From contig NC_053114.1 of NCBI RefSeq assembly GCF_010015445.1, forward strand, positions 32,692,079 through 32,756,078: a stretch of DNA of 64,000 nucleotides. Reading direction: 5' to 3'. Of the stretch, positions 44,221 to 57,802 are shown piece after piece. A model generated the notes under the pieces. It did not search any database, was not told where the DNA came from, and was given only the letters and a program-made list of their open reading frames with translations. Origin of the DNA: Perca fluviatilis. Lineage: Eukaryota > Chordata > Actinopteri > Perciformes > Percidae. A program made the translations under genes and the position numbers. The first letter of the stretch is position 1, and the number at the start of each line of letters is the position of its first letter.

Positions 44221-45240
44221 TTAAGGATATAAGTAGCAGCGTCTCCGCCATATGTGGCAGCTGCCAATAATAGCAGATATGGCGCAGTACTTTGCAAGCC
44301 GTTTAGCCCTCTTTTTGGCCATTCCAAGTTGTTGCAGCCCTCTTACTACCAGCCTGTGTGTGTTTCCTAGGCTACCAAATATGAAAATGAGTAGTGTGCA
44401 CCTATAACCTAGCTCTGAGATGGTGTTTAGGAGTGGTTGGTATTTAACTACCTTGGTGTAGAAAGACTCCTCCATGCTGGAATCAAAGCTGCAGCCTACC
44501 TCCAAAATATGCACCTCCCTGGACTCCTCATTGATAATAACTACATCTGGTGTATTGGCCACCAGGAGTGCTAGGATTACTACTGCAGTGCTGAAACATG
44601 GATGGTTTTACCTGAGAATGTTTGTACATTCTTACTGAGAGAGGGAAATGGTTTGATATGTCTTTCACTATGAGGTCTACTATTCTGTCATGACGTGCTA
44701 CATTCCTTTGTAGGCATGGCAACCATTTAGGAAGTTTCAGTGATATGTTCTGAGGTGTGATGCAAGCAATGAGGGGCCTGAGTTGTTGGGAACCAGATAG
44801 AGAGGTTGAGTCTGGTAGGGAGGACTTGTAATCTGGCTTTTACTGTGAATGTGAGAATGTCCTCATTGAGTGCAGTGTTCTTGAGGAATGAGTGAGACAC
44901 AGAGTGATCAGCAAAAGTTAGACATGCAAGTTTTCCCTGAAGTTTCAGTCCAGTCCAGTGTTGATGTTGTTGATGTTGGTGTAAATCCATCAGAGTTCGC
45001 CAGGCACCTGCAGATGTTAGCAGGGGACTGTGACCACCATATGTGGCTGTTGCCTTAACGGCAATGAGAGGGTCAGTTATAATGTCCTCTGAGACCATCA
45101 CAGTCCCAGAGTCAGACCGCACCCACTCCAGTGACACTCCTGTTCTGATACAGAGGTTATTCAGATCTGGCCAGTCCGACCAGACCCCAAAACCAGCAGA
45201 GTGGGTATCAAGCTTTCCACTGTTTTTTCTTTTGAATCCT
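44221..45240 (-). pseudogene. R2-clade-type LINE: C-terminal restriction-like endonuclease and preceding region
   Basis: On the minus strand, 44562-44221 encodes PDVVIINEESREVHILEVGC, then KYQPLLNTISELGYRC and SAIIGSCHIWRRRC. PDV...E followed by KYxPL and a terminal IWRRRC is the C-terminal restriction-like endonuclease of R2/R4/NeSL/Hero-type site-specific non-LTR elements. Upstream frames give CLQRNVARHDRIVDLI and RMYKHSQVKPSMF (44722-44528), and FLKNTALNEDILTFTVKARL with QVLPTRLNLSIWFP (45137-44727), matching the RT-to-endonuclease linker. Frameshifts separate all three parts and the reverse transcriptase proper is missing. It ends just before a CA tract. These elements usually target a specific gene or repeat; the target here is unknown. 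Confidence 0.75.
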
Positions 45241-47389
<2,149 letters not shown>

Positions 47390-47610
47390 AAACCCAGGAT
47401 GAGCTGATGGCTTATTAATGCACAGGGACCTGGTATGTACCCGACACATTCAGATTGTGCATTTAGCTTTTTGCCCCATTACGGGCGATATTAAGCCAGA
47501 GGGTGCAGGGCCCATTTCCAAAGAGCTGGCCTGTAATGAGAGATCAGAGGCGAGGTTTTATCATAGGCAATAAAACATGAGAACTGTGTCTGTTAATAAG
47601 ACCCCGAGAG
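47390..47610. other. Candidate conserved non-coding element
   Basis: Unrepeated stretch with GATGGCTTATTAATGCACAG, GCCTGTAATGAGAGATC and GGCAATAAAACATGAGAAC. It has no ORF or transposon features. The call is compositional only. Confidence 0.2.
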
Positions 47611-47663
47611 GATTGGAGAGGGGGGTGAAAGGCGTGGGATCCTACGATCAAAGACATGTCTGC

Positions 47664-47719
47664 CTGGAGAGGAGAGAGGAGAGGAGAGGAGAGGAGAGGA
47701 GAGGAGAGGAGAGGAGAGG
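47664..47719. repeat. (GGAGA)n tandem repeat
   Basis: About ten GGAGA pentamers. Confidence 0.95.
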
Positions 47720-48881
47720 CGGATAAAAGGCAGTGGAATGAATTGAAGCTGGATACATAGAGAAGAATCACCAAAAAAAAAAAATTGGTGGATAAAAAAA
47801 AAGAACAGTCTTTTCTCAATTGTTCCTCCATTTATGTGTTTTATTCTTTCTATCAGCTTCTCGTTTCTGTTATGGCAGTATAGTGGTCTTCGTTCAGCTT
47901 AATAAGTGTGATGCCTCGGTTTACATTATTGTCTTATTGTTAATCTTGCATAGTCCATTTGTTTCTTTCTCATACTCAAGAAGCCAAGAACTAAAATTAT
48001 AATTTTGCATGCTGTGCTGCCTTTACACCTTGCATTAGAGTGAGGCTTATATCTGAACTGTGTCTAAATATAGCAAATTAGATTACATTCGCATCTGACA
48101 TTAAAAATGGATGTATTTGCATGTATGTATGAGATTTCCTTCCATTGTCACAGAGCAAAATGTGATTGTCTTTCAAACTGACCATACACGCTCATGGGTT
48201 ACTACATTATGAAAATCTATTTTATATTTGATCTATTTATCTATACAGTAGTCTGTATGTTACAAATGATGCAATTCAATACAACACCACTACAGCTACA
48301 TCTATTACCAAAAATTACACCTCCTTGACGCAAAAAACTGAGCATTGTTTTGTTGCACTGTATCATATTATGCACATGTATGTGCAATTTATTTATATTT
48401 GATCATATTTGAGATGTTCTTTACTTAAGTCAAATACCAGTGTACAATAGTTAGAGTTCTGCATTCAAATAGCTAATTAATTAAAATTCTGTAACTATTA
48501 GCAGTACAATACACTTTTAAACGTAAATACAATATATATTACATGGACACATACAGTAGGTCCTAAAAAATATGCAGTGCCATTTAAGTAAGTGGAAGCC
48601 CTGCATAAAGTCCTTTTTCATCTGTTGACAGGGAGGTCAGAAATGAAAACATGACTGTGGAGCAGCTGCACTTGATGTGACAGGAGCCTTTCCAATTTAT
48701 TTTGATTGGCCCTGCTTTATGCAAGCTTTGGGAAAACTTCCCATGGGCAACTATGCAGTCTCGCAAAGACTGGGAAATTCAGAATGTGCGATGCCTACAA
48801 GCACAAACTAGAGATGAATGCAAAAGTATCATCAGAGAGGACATGTCTATTAACTTTCAGCCACTGTGTGTTTTCAACCCG
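47720..48881. other. No feature recognised
   Basis: AT-rich, unique-looking sequence with no exon or repeat ends identified. Confidence 0.5.
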
Positions 48882-49294
48882 TTCTCACTCTGAACTCATA
48901 AAATACGGACGTTTGGACAGTGGCTGTCAGCCTACGGTAGCGAGTAGTATGTAAGGCTGAAATTCCACATAGGGAGGTTGGTCGGGTGGTGGATGGGTCA
49001 AACACAGGACTTTCACCCAGGAGACCGGGGATCGTGTCCCGCGTGTCACATTTCCTAAAGTCGCTGTCTTCTTTTCCTAAACCCAACCGCCCGTTCTTCC
49101 CGCATGTCACGGAAACGTAAGCCCACCCAGGACCTTTTCCTTAACATAACCGTGTCAAAAGGGACGCCAATAGTCCCGAACAAGCGCGTTTAGATAAAGC
49201 GCGCTATATGACGCTAAAGGAGACTTTTTAGCGCCAATAACAACGACAAAGGCACCTGACCAAGCGTCCGTATTTTACGAGATGAGAGTGAGAA
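48882..49294. mobile_element. TIR-bounded repeat with a tRNA-like core
   Basis: The ends are inverted: TTCTCACTCTGAACTCATAA on the left, and the reverse complement of the right end is TTCTCACTCTCATCTCGTAA; both continue AATACGGACG. The core at about 48977-49050 reads GTCGGGTGGTGGATGGGTC, then GGACTTTCACCCAGGAGACC and GGGGATCGTGTCCCG, resembling box A, an anticodon arm and box B of a tRNA. The tRNA end (CCA, 3' acceptor pairing) is not preserved. A partial copy lies at 41178-41275. It may be a SINE that acquired inverted ends, or a MITE with a tRNA passenger. Confidence 0.55.
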
Positions 49295-50439
49295 TCTGTT
49301 GCGGTTTTTGTGGCCAACACTGATATCTTTGTTTTAAGCTGCTGATGTAATTTTAATCATAACATGTTTACAACAATAAGGCCTAGAATGCATATGGTCT
49401 GTATGAAATCAAAAATCCACTAATGGTCTATAATGAGGCGTAAAACACGTGTATAATTAATCACGTTTACTCCAGGAATATATACTGTGGTGGAATTCCC
49501 AGAAACACCATGTTGTGGTATGATGAGACTAAAGGGAAAGCTTAGGCAACATCAGGTCATTCATAGGTCACAGGTCAGGGGACGAGAATATTCGGCCAGT
49601 CTCTAATAACCAAAACATCTATAATTATGTTTGTCTCTTTAGCCTACTTCCCAGAGAGAGAGAGACATCATCAGCATCTTTGTTTATGGTGCCTGCAATA
49701 TCTTTGTTTACCTTAAGGGTTTAGCTAAACGTAACGCATGAGTTTAAATACACCAGGAAGACAGGAACTTCAGAGAGTTGGGACGGCACTGCACAATAAC
49801 ACATCGTGGTTGAACTGTACTGCCTGCCTAATTGTCTCCTCAATTCAGTGATCATTAAATGCTTCTGTGTAAGTCATAAGAATCCCGAACCTTCTTCACG
49901 TATGTGAATGAGTTGTGCTACTCCAGAGTTCTTCCTTGACATATACTGTACATATACTGCCATGAATAATTCTCCAGGGCAACCAGATACATCTAGTGAA
50001 GTCTAACCAGTGTCAATTAACGCTCTTCTCAACAGCTGACAAATTGGTACTGCTTGTTTTAAAATGGAGGGCAATTACCCTGGTGAGAACTTAAATGAAG
50101 ATCTTACAAAATTCTTCAGCGGAAGCTAATTCACGACTATAACATGGGGTAATTAATCAGACTGGATTTATAATTGACTAAAGCCCAAGTGGTATACACT
50201 GAGCGGAGGTGTGGACCTCAGTATGATCCTCATCTGCAGCCTCACCGCCACCCTGCTGTGAGTGCCGGGCATCACAGTTGGTCTTGCTGGATAGCATCGA
50301 CAATAACAAGGCACACACCGTCTCATCAGTATGAAATATGTACATATAATAGACATAGAAGTAAGATTGAGAGTCAAAATTGTGGTTTCCATGACAACCC
50401 TAATCACCACAATAATTAGCTACTTTTTTATGTTATGAA
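49295..50439. other. No feature recognised
   Basis: Unique-looking sequence; no exon, RNA gene or repeat terminus recognised. Confidence 0.45.
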
Positions 50440-50770
50440 CTCTAACATGCATGTCCAATCAGTGGGAATTTGCAATCCATTAACAGGGCTGACTCCTCTG
50501 CCCACGTCGAGCTGGAAGGCAAACTGTGTTCTTCGCACTCCCTATCCTGTGAGTCCTTAATGAAGCAGGATTGATAGCACGCCAGCGGAAACACAGCTCA
50601 CCTCATCAAGCGACCAGCCAGGGGAAGGACGCTCTCCAATAAATAGTGCAGTAAACACACAATTAAGGGCCCACATATCACCGCTGCGTTATTACATCCT
50701 ACCAATTAAGCATCAGGGGCAACCTCCTCATTTGTATCGCTTTACGTCTGTAATCAGTAATTTAGTAATG
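50440..50770. other. Candidate conserved non-coding element
   Basis: Complex, repeat-free sequence with words typical of vertebrate enhancers: GCAATCCATTAACAGG, ACACAATTAAGGGCCC, GCGTTATTACATCC, CCAATTAAGCATC and GTAATCAGTAATTTAGTAAT. There is no coding potential. Of the three candidates in this window it looks the strongest, but only a cross-species alignment can tell. Confidence 0.25.
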
Positions 50771-51554
50771 ATGTGCTGAGTCTCAGCAGCCGACTCAATA
50801 ACCAGTGAGAGGGTGAAAGTGGGTGTCTGTCTGCTTCATGTGCAGTACAATTGTAAGGTGAAGAGTTTAGGCTGTTGCTGAGCCGGTCTTCTGGCCTTTT
50901 AAATAAAGACAAAAAGTTGGAAGTATGTGGGGGAAAAAATGCATAAGATAACCTCTCTATTAACTCTAAAGAGCCATGAGCTAACAATACGTTTAACTGA
51001 TGCTCTGCTTATAAAAGGCCAGCAAAAGCAATGCTAATCTGCTTTAATACTGATGTTTCGAACTGCATGCCTTTTTTTCATCAAGCCAAACTCAAGAGCC
51101 CTCAGGCTGTAAAATGAATGAAAGGTGCGCCGAAGCGAGGGAGCGTGCATTTATGATCTGTTTTTAGCACTAAGTCTCAACCAAAGAGATGTGCGTATTC
51201 ACTAAAAAAAAGCCATCGATGTCCACGTCCCATCGATGGACGTGGACATGCCCAGCATTGCTGCTTGCACTGTTGTTCTTGTACATGTATGGCTTCTGAA
51301 TGTTTATGTTTGACTGCCATCTAGTGTGGGAGATTTGCAAGTGTATGGCTGATGCTCAGACTTGTAAGCAAACATGCAAGATTTTTAGAATAGCACAAAG
51401 ACTTTAGAGGCTTCTTTGGCATTAAATGTGTTTTATAAACACATTTGTCATCATGGTACTTTTGAATTACCTATCGTGCTTGTATTTTTTACAACAGCCT
51501 CATTTTACTATAGTAGCAAAGAGGCAAGTGGATGCTAACTGCTCAGCTCTAATG
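50771..51554. other. No gene; hairpin at 51219-51249
   Basis: No coding signal or transposon end. A 12-bp perfect stem with a 7-base loop is listed separately. Confidence 0.45.
51219..51249. repeat. Perfect 12-bp hairpin
   Basis: ATGTCCACGTCC, loop CATCGAT, GGACGTGGACAT. It occurs once and has no T-run after it. Confidence 0.85.
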
Positions 51555-51562
51555 TACTACAA

Positions 51563-52011
51563 TACATGTGTCAAACTCTCAAGGCCCCGGGCCAAATCCC
51601 TTGTAGATTTAGATCTGGCCCGTATATCAATTTGGGTTCACAATACATTTTGGCCCACCTAGTTGTGCGCCAAACCAAGAACACAGGAAAGTGTTTTTTA
51701 AACTGCAATTACCTGACATTCAAAGCAGAATATGGCAGATTTGCCGACTCTGAGACTCTGAAATTCCCCCAGAAGGAACTCTTGATGACTTTTGTAGGGC
51801 TTCATGTCAACAAAAATGTCGGAAAAAGCAACAAATTAAAAAAAAAAGGTGACAAATGTCTGAGAAAGCCACAAAAACGTCGGAACAAAATTGTTTTAAA
51901 AAAAAAAGTGACATTTAACAAAAGCACGTCAATAAACTCTCCATGTCTGGCCCTTGGTGTGATCCTCTTTTTCCAGTGTGGCCCTTAGTGAAAATGAGTT
52001 TGACACCCCTG
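51563..52011. mobile_element. hAT MITE (GTGTCAAACTC type), 449 bp
   Basis: Left end TACATGTGTCAAACTC, right end GAGTTTGACACCCCTG, exact 8-bp duplication tactacaa at 51555-51562 and 52012-52019. The left end has diverged from the CAGGGGTGTCAAACTC expected from the right end. The interior has A-runs; the 140-codon frame through it is not a recognisable protein. Confidence 0.9.
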
Positions 52012-52019
52012 TACTACAA

Positions 52020-53059
52020 TGTTTCTAAGAGATCTTTACCTCTGTTTGTGAAACATGAATATAATTAAAAAACTTTTCAGAAACTGCAACTTTTATAAAC
52101 TGGTGTTACCGTAAGTGTGCCATAAGCTTATGCTTCTCCTCAAAGCCTGACGTTGCTCCAGCTGTAGGTTCTGACACTGATACATACTGTATATTTACTG
52201 TCTTGATACACTCCAAAGGGCATAATGGGAAATTTTAGAAAGCCAATGCACCCTGTCATTGTGCTAGAATCATGCAGGAAGGACTTTGAAAACCGTAAGA
52301 TAAAAGTATTTATAAAATGAATAAATAATGATCTGCCCACTGCCCACTCCTGATCCTAATCCTATTGGGTACCTTTGGGATAAACTCCATTGCACCGTAT
52401 TTCCACAAATGCACCTTAAAGCAGTTGCACTGATTTAAAGTTTCTTTTTACTAACCCTGACGGCATTTAATAGTCTGTGATCGAGATGTAGAGGTTTTTG
52501 TAAGAAAGCTTCAGGTTATTCTCTAGGCATTTGAATTTTTCTCCCAGAGTGATATCATGGGCCATGATTATGACTTATGGAAAAGAATGCCACTCTGTAC
52601 AGGCCCCTTTGGGCACAGTGTGCAAAGTTGTCCTCTAGTCTACTGTACCTTACTCTCACCAAATTGCTGTAATAATTCCACTGCCTCTGTTGGCTATATT
52701 CATCATGTAGAGTAGCTGCTGTATCGCTGTCAGTTTTAACTGTAAAAGCGTGATTCTGTAGATCTACCTTTGTAGATATATGGGCAAATAAGAAAGGTAC
52801 TATTGTTTTCCTGTTTATATGAAAGTATTAAACAGTTTTTTTATCAGAATTCTACTTCAAATTAAACCACACAATCAAGTTTTGATTGACTTATCTGTAA
52901 TGTTGCCATAGTTTTGTTTTAGTTTGTTCATTAGCCATATATTCTTGAAAAAATGATTTGAGTGTGGATGTATAATCTTTAATTGAGACAATTCAAGGTC
53001 CATTGTTTAATCCATGGAGCTCCTCACCAACCACGTTGTCTAGAGAAGTGGGCGTAGTT
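52020..53059. other. No feature recognised
   Basis: AT-rich, unique-looking sequence up to the CpG-rich stretch at 53060. Confidence 0.45.
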
Positions 53060-53485
53060 AGCCGATCGGGTAAATGCTGACAGATGACATGAGGGGGGCG
53101 TGTGGGGGGAGCGTGTGTGGCGTGTGTGCGACGCCAATAACCCAGATTTGCAGGTGTGCGTGTGGAGGGATTGATAGAGGAGATTGTTTCCGGCTGGAAG
53201 CAGTCGCAAAGAGCCTCAAGCGGACGGCTGCAAACGTTGCCACACGGAGAACACCACTGAAGACAAAGACTCTGAAAGACTCTTGTTTTCCCACATCACA
53301 AACTTTCGTAATACACCTTTTAAAACCTCAACTACAACAACAAGGAAAAACGGGGCTGGCCTGGAAAGGACGCCGACAAAGGAGAAGACGAAGGAGCAGT
53401 GAATGAGGAACGGCAGCCACCCAACGGCAAGAGAGACCGATGTCAGCAGGCCCGGCTTCAGAATGCAAACGCATGCAGTGTCTGG
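53060..53485 (+). promoter_or_regulatory. Candidate promoter/first exon of an unidentified transcript
   Basis: A CpG- and G-rich segment (GGGGGGCGTGTGGGGGGAGC near 53093) embedded in AT-rich DNA. It leads into an ATG at 53403 in moderate context. The short frame MRNGSHPTARETDVSRPGFR continues to MQTHAVSG and runs straight into a textbook splice donor (CTGG then gtgagtgag, exon end 53485). No transposon termini bound it. I do not recognise the peptide. It could be the 5' exon of a coding gene, a non-coding RNA, or an upstream alternative exon of the same-strand styx 6 kb downstream. A chance donor is possible. Confidence 0.3.
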
Positions 53486-53752
53486 GTGAGTGAGTTAACA
53501 CAGCACAACCCCTCTAGAAGTAGGAAAGAGATACACTCATCTAGGCAAGTTTAGTCTCGTTCTCACTTTGAATCCAACACGTAGGGAAAACGAGACAGGG
53601 GGCTTAATGTTACCGGCTAGGCTAGCCTTTAGTAGCTGTGGGTCGCTGTTATACGAGCCCTATGGGGTAGCACAGGTAAGCTAGCAGCCATTTGTAACAC
53701 TATACTTGTTAAAGTATAAAAACAATATATGTATACTTTGTATTATTTCCCA

Positions 53753-54117
53753 TAGGGCTGGGCGATGGAGTAAATCAGATATCACGATATTCTTGACCAA
53801 ATACCTCGATATGGATGTTGTGGCGATAATCTAGGGTTGAAAATTGGCGCTTTAACAAAATATCTTCACACTTAAATTTTAGATAAATAATCATCAGTAA
53901 TGAACATAATGCCTAAGTGGGGAAAAGGTAAATAATAGAACAGCTAGAGCAGGCTGGTAAGTTTAGAAAAGTACATCACTTTACTGTAATGCAGCTTTTA
54001 AAACCAGTAAAAGACAACACTTATGTCATATCACGATATTACGATATCCAAAATCTAAGACGATATCTAGTCTCATATCACAATATCGATATAATATTGA
54101 TATATTGCCCAGCCCTA
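53753..54117. mobile_element. hAT MITE (TAGGGCTGGGCGAT type), 365 bp
   Basis: Left end TAGGGCTGGGCGATGG, right end ATATTGCCCAGCCCTA, exact 8-bp duplication atttccca at 53745-53752 and 54118-54125. Subterminal ATCACGATAT words on both sides. Its ends are close relatives of those at 18111-19248. Confidence 0.93.
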
Positions 54118-54125
54118 ATTTCCCA

Positions 54126-55362
54126 TATTTCACTTTCACCTGCCTAACTGTACTTCTTAAACATTGAGAAACTTTGACAAAGTGGATGCCCTTAATTTCC
54201 CAAAATAAAAAAACGTGCCTTTTTAATCTGGCATGATTATCCCTTGTGTAGACTTCGGGTCAAATGGACCCGTTTTCAATTTTTGTTTTATATCAGAAAA
54301 TATGGGACGGAAAAATAAGCGCTGAAAATGTGTAGAAGAAAAATGTAACAATTTAAAACTTTGGAAAAAGCAAAGAAAAACTGTGAAAAAAAGGCGTCAG
54401 AAACATAGGGAAAAAATCTAGTTTTTTTTCAAGGTTGACAGGAAGACAACACAAGGGCTAGATATTTTCGAATCAGTGAGCTCTACATTAGAGATTATAG
54501 TAGATAAGTAAGGATCTCCCAGGACCCTGGGGGCATGTTCACAGTATGCCTGCTGAAAAATACTGTGTAATAAGAAGTGTTTTGCCACAATAAAAACATA
54601 ATTTAATAGGCTAATCTTGTCATCATCCATCCACTTTGTAGCAGACAGGGCTCAGGGGAATACAACCAAACATAGCCACTGACTGGCTTTAGGTACATGG
54701 ATGAATAATCTGACAAGAATGGAAAAATATGTTCATCAGTAATAAAGTGCCAGAATGAGAGCACAACTTCACAATTGACTAAGTAGATGAAAACCACCGA
54801 GATGTATATGAATTCATGAATAATACATTAGGGCCATCCCGGCCAAATATCCCGTCTTGAATCTTGCTAATTACAAGTCCATGATAGAAGTTGAGCTAAA
54901 GCTACCTTGTATTACAGTACAGGCATATAGGTATTTTGCATTGATGATTGTGTCAGAGGTAATAAGACTCATTTGTTATTTTATTTTAACACGGGCCCTA
55001 TTTTAACAATCTAAGCGCACGGCATGATGCGCCTGGCGCAGGTGCGTTCAGGACGTGTACGAATCCGCTTTTGCGGACAAAAGGGACCGTGTGCCGGGCG
55101 CATGGTTCAAAATGGTTGTACTTAGTGTCTTAATTAATTCATAGGTGTGTTTTGGGCGTAACATGCAATAAACCAATCAATGTCATCTCCCATTCCCTTT
55201 AAAAGCCAGGCGCGGTTTTGTGCATTCCCACTATAATAAATTCAACAACAAAATACTTGACCGTATATTATACTAAAAAAAGAAAATTTCAATAAAAGAA
55301 TATGTTATAAAGCCCAGGTAATTGTGTTGTGTGAATGCAGAATATTATGACACACTTGCTAC

Positions 55363-55371
<9 letters not shown>
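54126..55371. other. No feature recognised
   Basis: No exon or repeat ends identified; AAAAA-rich patches near 54180-54420. Confidence 0.45.

Positions 55372-55410
<39 letters not shown>
55372..55410. repeat. (TAA)n microsatellite
   Basis: About 13 TAA units. Confidence 0.93.
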
Positions 55411-55737
55411 CAATAGTAGGCTATACGTTTAGTACAGTAGACACACACAACCACACACAGTCATGATTGTCCATTTCTTTGCTTAGCTTCTTCCTCCATC
55501 ATTTTTGTTTATTACTCTTGCCACAACATTTCTGCCAAAGGAATCTGGCATGGCTGCTAATTCCTGATTCGGTCTGGAACAACAGAATATCAAAGAGGCG
55601 TTGTCGCCAGGATGTGGGCACTACAGGAAAACCATCTCACAGGGAGAAAACAATTTTGGGATAATTTTTTTAAGCAGCAAGATGAAGAAAGTTGAGAGAA
55701 AATAGATGTGTGTGCAAATAAAAGTGTTTCAAATTAA

Positions 55738-56419
55738 AAAGGAACACGCCGACTTATTGGGAATTTAGCTTATTCCCCGTAACCCCCAGAGTAAGACAAG
55801 TCGATACATACCCTTCTCATCTCCGTGCGTGCTGTAACGCTGTCTGACGGCTCCAGCATTAGCTTAGCCCAGCACAGATCCTCCAGGTAACTGGTTCCAA
55901 CTAGCCTACTGCTCCGAATTGTGACGTATAAAGCAATAACGCCAACATGTTCCTATTTACATGTTGTGATTTGTAGAGTCACAGCGTGTACAAAAAACAA
56001 CATAACATGAGACACAGCCATCTTCTATCTGTAAGCAAACCGGAAACTATATTCTCAGACAGGCTTGCTGCGAGCATATCACTCCGCCCAAGTACTATAT
56101 TCTTCCGCCTGAGAATATAGTTCCCGGTTTGTTTACGGTTAGAAGATGGCTGTGTCTCATGTTACGTTGTTTTTTGTACACGCTGTGACTCTACAAATCA
56201 CAACATATAAATAGGAACATGTTGGCGTTATTTTGTCACTTATTCGGAGCAGTAGGATTACTGGAACCATTCACCTGCCTGTTCTGTGATGGGCTGATGC
56301 CGCTGGAGCCGTCAGACAGCTTTACAGCACGCACGGAGATGGGAAGGGTATGTATCGACTTGTCTTATTCTGGGGGTTACGGTGAATAAGCTAAATTCCC
56401 AATAAGTCGGCGTGTTCCT
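55738..56419. mobile_element. TTAA-target palindromic foldback, 682 bp
   Basis: Flanked by TTAA (55734-55737 and 56420-56423). The left arm starts AAGGAACACGCCGACTTATT and the right arm ends with its complement AATAAGTCGGCGTGTTCCTT. The arms match almost throughout (GGGAATTTAGC, ACCCCCAGA, AAGACAAGTCGATACATACC, ATGTTCCTATTTA, GTCACAGCGTGTACAAAAAAC), leaving a central loop of about 80 bp near 56035-56110. It has no coding capacity and must be mobilised by another element's transposase. Confidence 0.93.
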
Positions 56420-56423
56420 TTAA

Positions 56424-57202
56424 GCCGCATGTAATTGACATTCTTCAAACCTTAATTTTCAAGGTGTTTGAGATTGTGGAAGCAGCAGCAGGGGATGTAT
56501 CTGTCCCTATGACTGATAAGAAATTATTTTTAGGGACAGCTTGCATGCTGACCAGTAGTGCTGCAAAGCTATGAGATGTTACTCAGACACACAAACATAT
56601 GCACTCATAGAAAAACATGCATGCAAGCCTTTGCCGACTGGAGCAGTTCTGCTGTGAGATTACATCTCCCTCTGATCTGTGAAAAAAAGTGCTGTCCCCT
56701 CCCACAGGACAGACAGTAAACAAAAATCACAAAATGCTACACTGTCACACAACATCAAACAGATGACACGTCTCAGAGACCAAACAAACATCTAGAAATT
56801 ATTCATGTGCTCGGTTTTAGATCAGGGATGTTTATTTTCTCTTGTAATCAGCCATTGTTGAAGTGATTATTAAGCAGGGATGAATGCTAGAGAGGAGTTA
56901 GGCAGAAAAAAAATAAAAGACGACAGACTGGACAGAGACTTGTGGAAGGAGAGAGAGATGATAAGAGAAAGGAAAAAAAAAAAAAAAAGACAGTTGAGTG
57001 TGTAGGCTGATAATGAATGTAATCTGCATTTAGATGATATCAGGCTATGTGGTCATCCCTGATGTGAATTTACTAGCTCCGATGACATACAATAGTGTTA
57101 TTTGGAGAGATGCTTCAAAACGGTTCTTGGATGAACACAGCTGCACATCAGGACTACACACACAGAGCCATGGCATTGTCTTAAAATATTGCATGCATTG
57201 TA
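56424..57202. other. No feature recognised
   Basis: Unique-looking sequence with an A-run near 56972-56989. No exon identified. Confidence 0.45.
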
Positions 57203-57590
57203 GGGGTGGGGGGAAAAAAATCGATACAGCATAGTATCGCAATATTTTCCGTGGTAATACTGTATCAATACAGAGATGCCAAGTATCGATCTATTATTAT
57301 ATATGTGTTGGTCAGTTTGCCTGCTTGACAATCCAATTTTGCAGCAACAAAATTGAAGTGAGATGAACAAACAGAGAAATGTATCTTTTTAGATAAAACA
57401 GATGTTGACAAAATTTCCTTTTGGGGACATATTTTGAAATTGGGAAAAATTTTAAGTTGGAAAAAAGGTATATAAATTGCGATAAATAGCAGAATATTGC
57501 AATATGTTTCAAATTGCAATAATATCGTATGGTGGCATAAGTATCGTGATGATATCGTATCGTGAGTCCTTTGGTGATTTCCACCATCTC
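57203..57590. mobile_element. Probable hAT MITE (AAATCGATACAGCATAGTATCG type)
   Basis: The left end TAGGGGTGGGGGGAAAAAAA is followed by TCGATACAGCATAGTATCGC. The right side carries AAGTATCGTGATGATATCG and TCCTTTGGTGATTTCCACC, the usual end pattern. The final bases have diverged and no 8-bp duplication could be matched, so the right boundary is approximate. Confidence 0.6.
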
Positions 57591-57771
57591 TATGGTTACT
57601 TCTGTAACATTGGTGGTCTTCCTGTGGATTTCATTTTACTTTCAGGTGTTCCTGTTATTTTGTCCACCAAGACACACCTTATTATTACTACTACAATTAG
57701 GCTAGTTAATTAAGTCGTCCGATCAATTATCCCATGACTTCATTGGGGCTACAGCTCAACATTCTAATGTC

Positions 57772-57802
<31 letters not shown>
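57772..57802. repeat. (TAA)n microsatellite
   Basis: About 10 TAA units. Confidence 0.92.

Noticed and set aside
48977..49050. Functional tRNA gene
   Set aside because: Box-like motifs are present but no acceptor stem pairing or terminator is visible, and the core lies within a repeat with inverted ends.
57203..57590. Fully bounded hAT MITE with duplication
   Set aside because: The right terminus has diverged and no 8-bp flank match was found, so only a probable call is listed.
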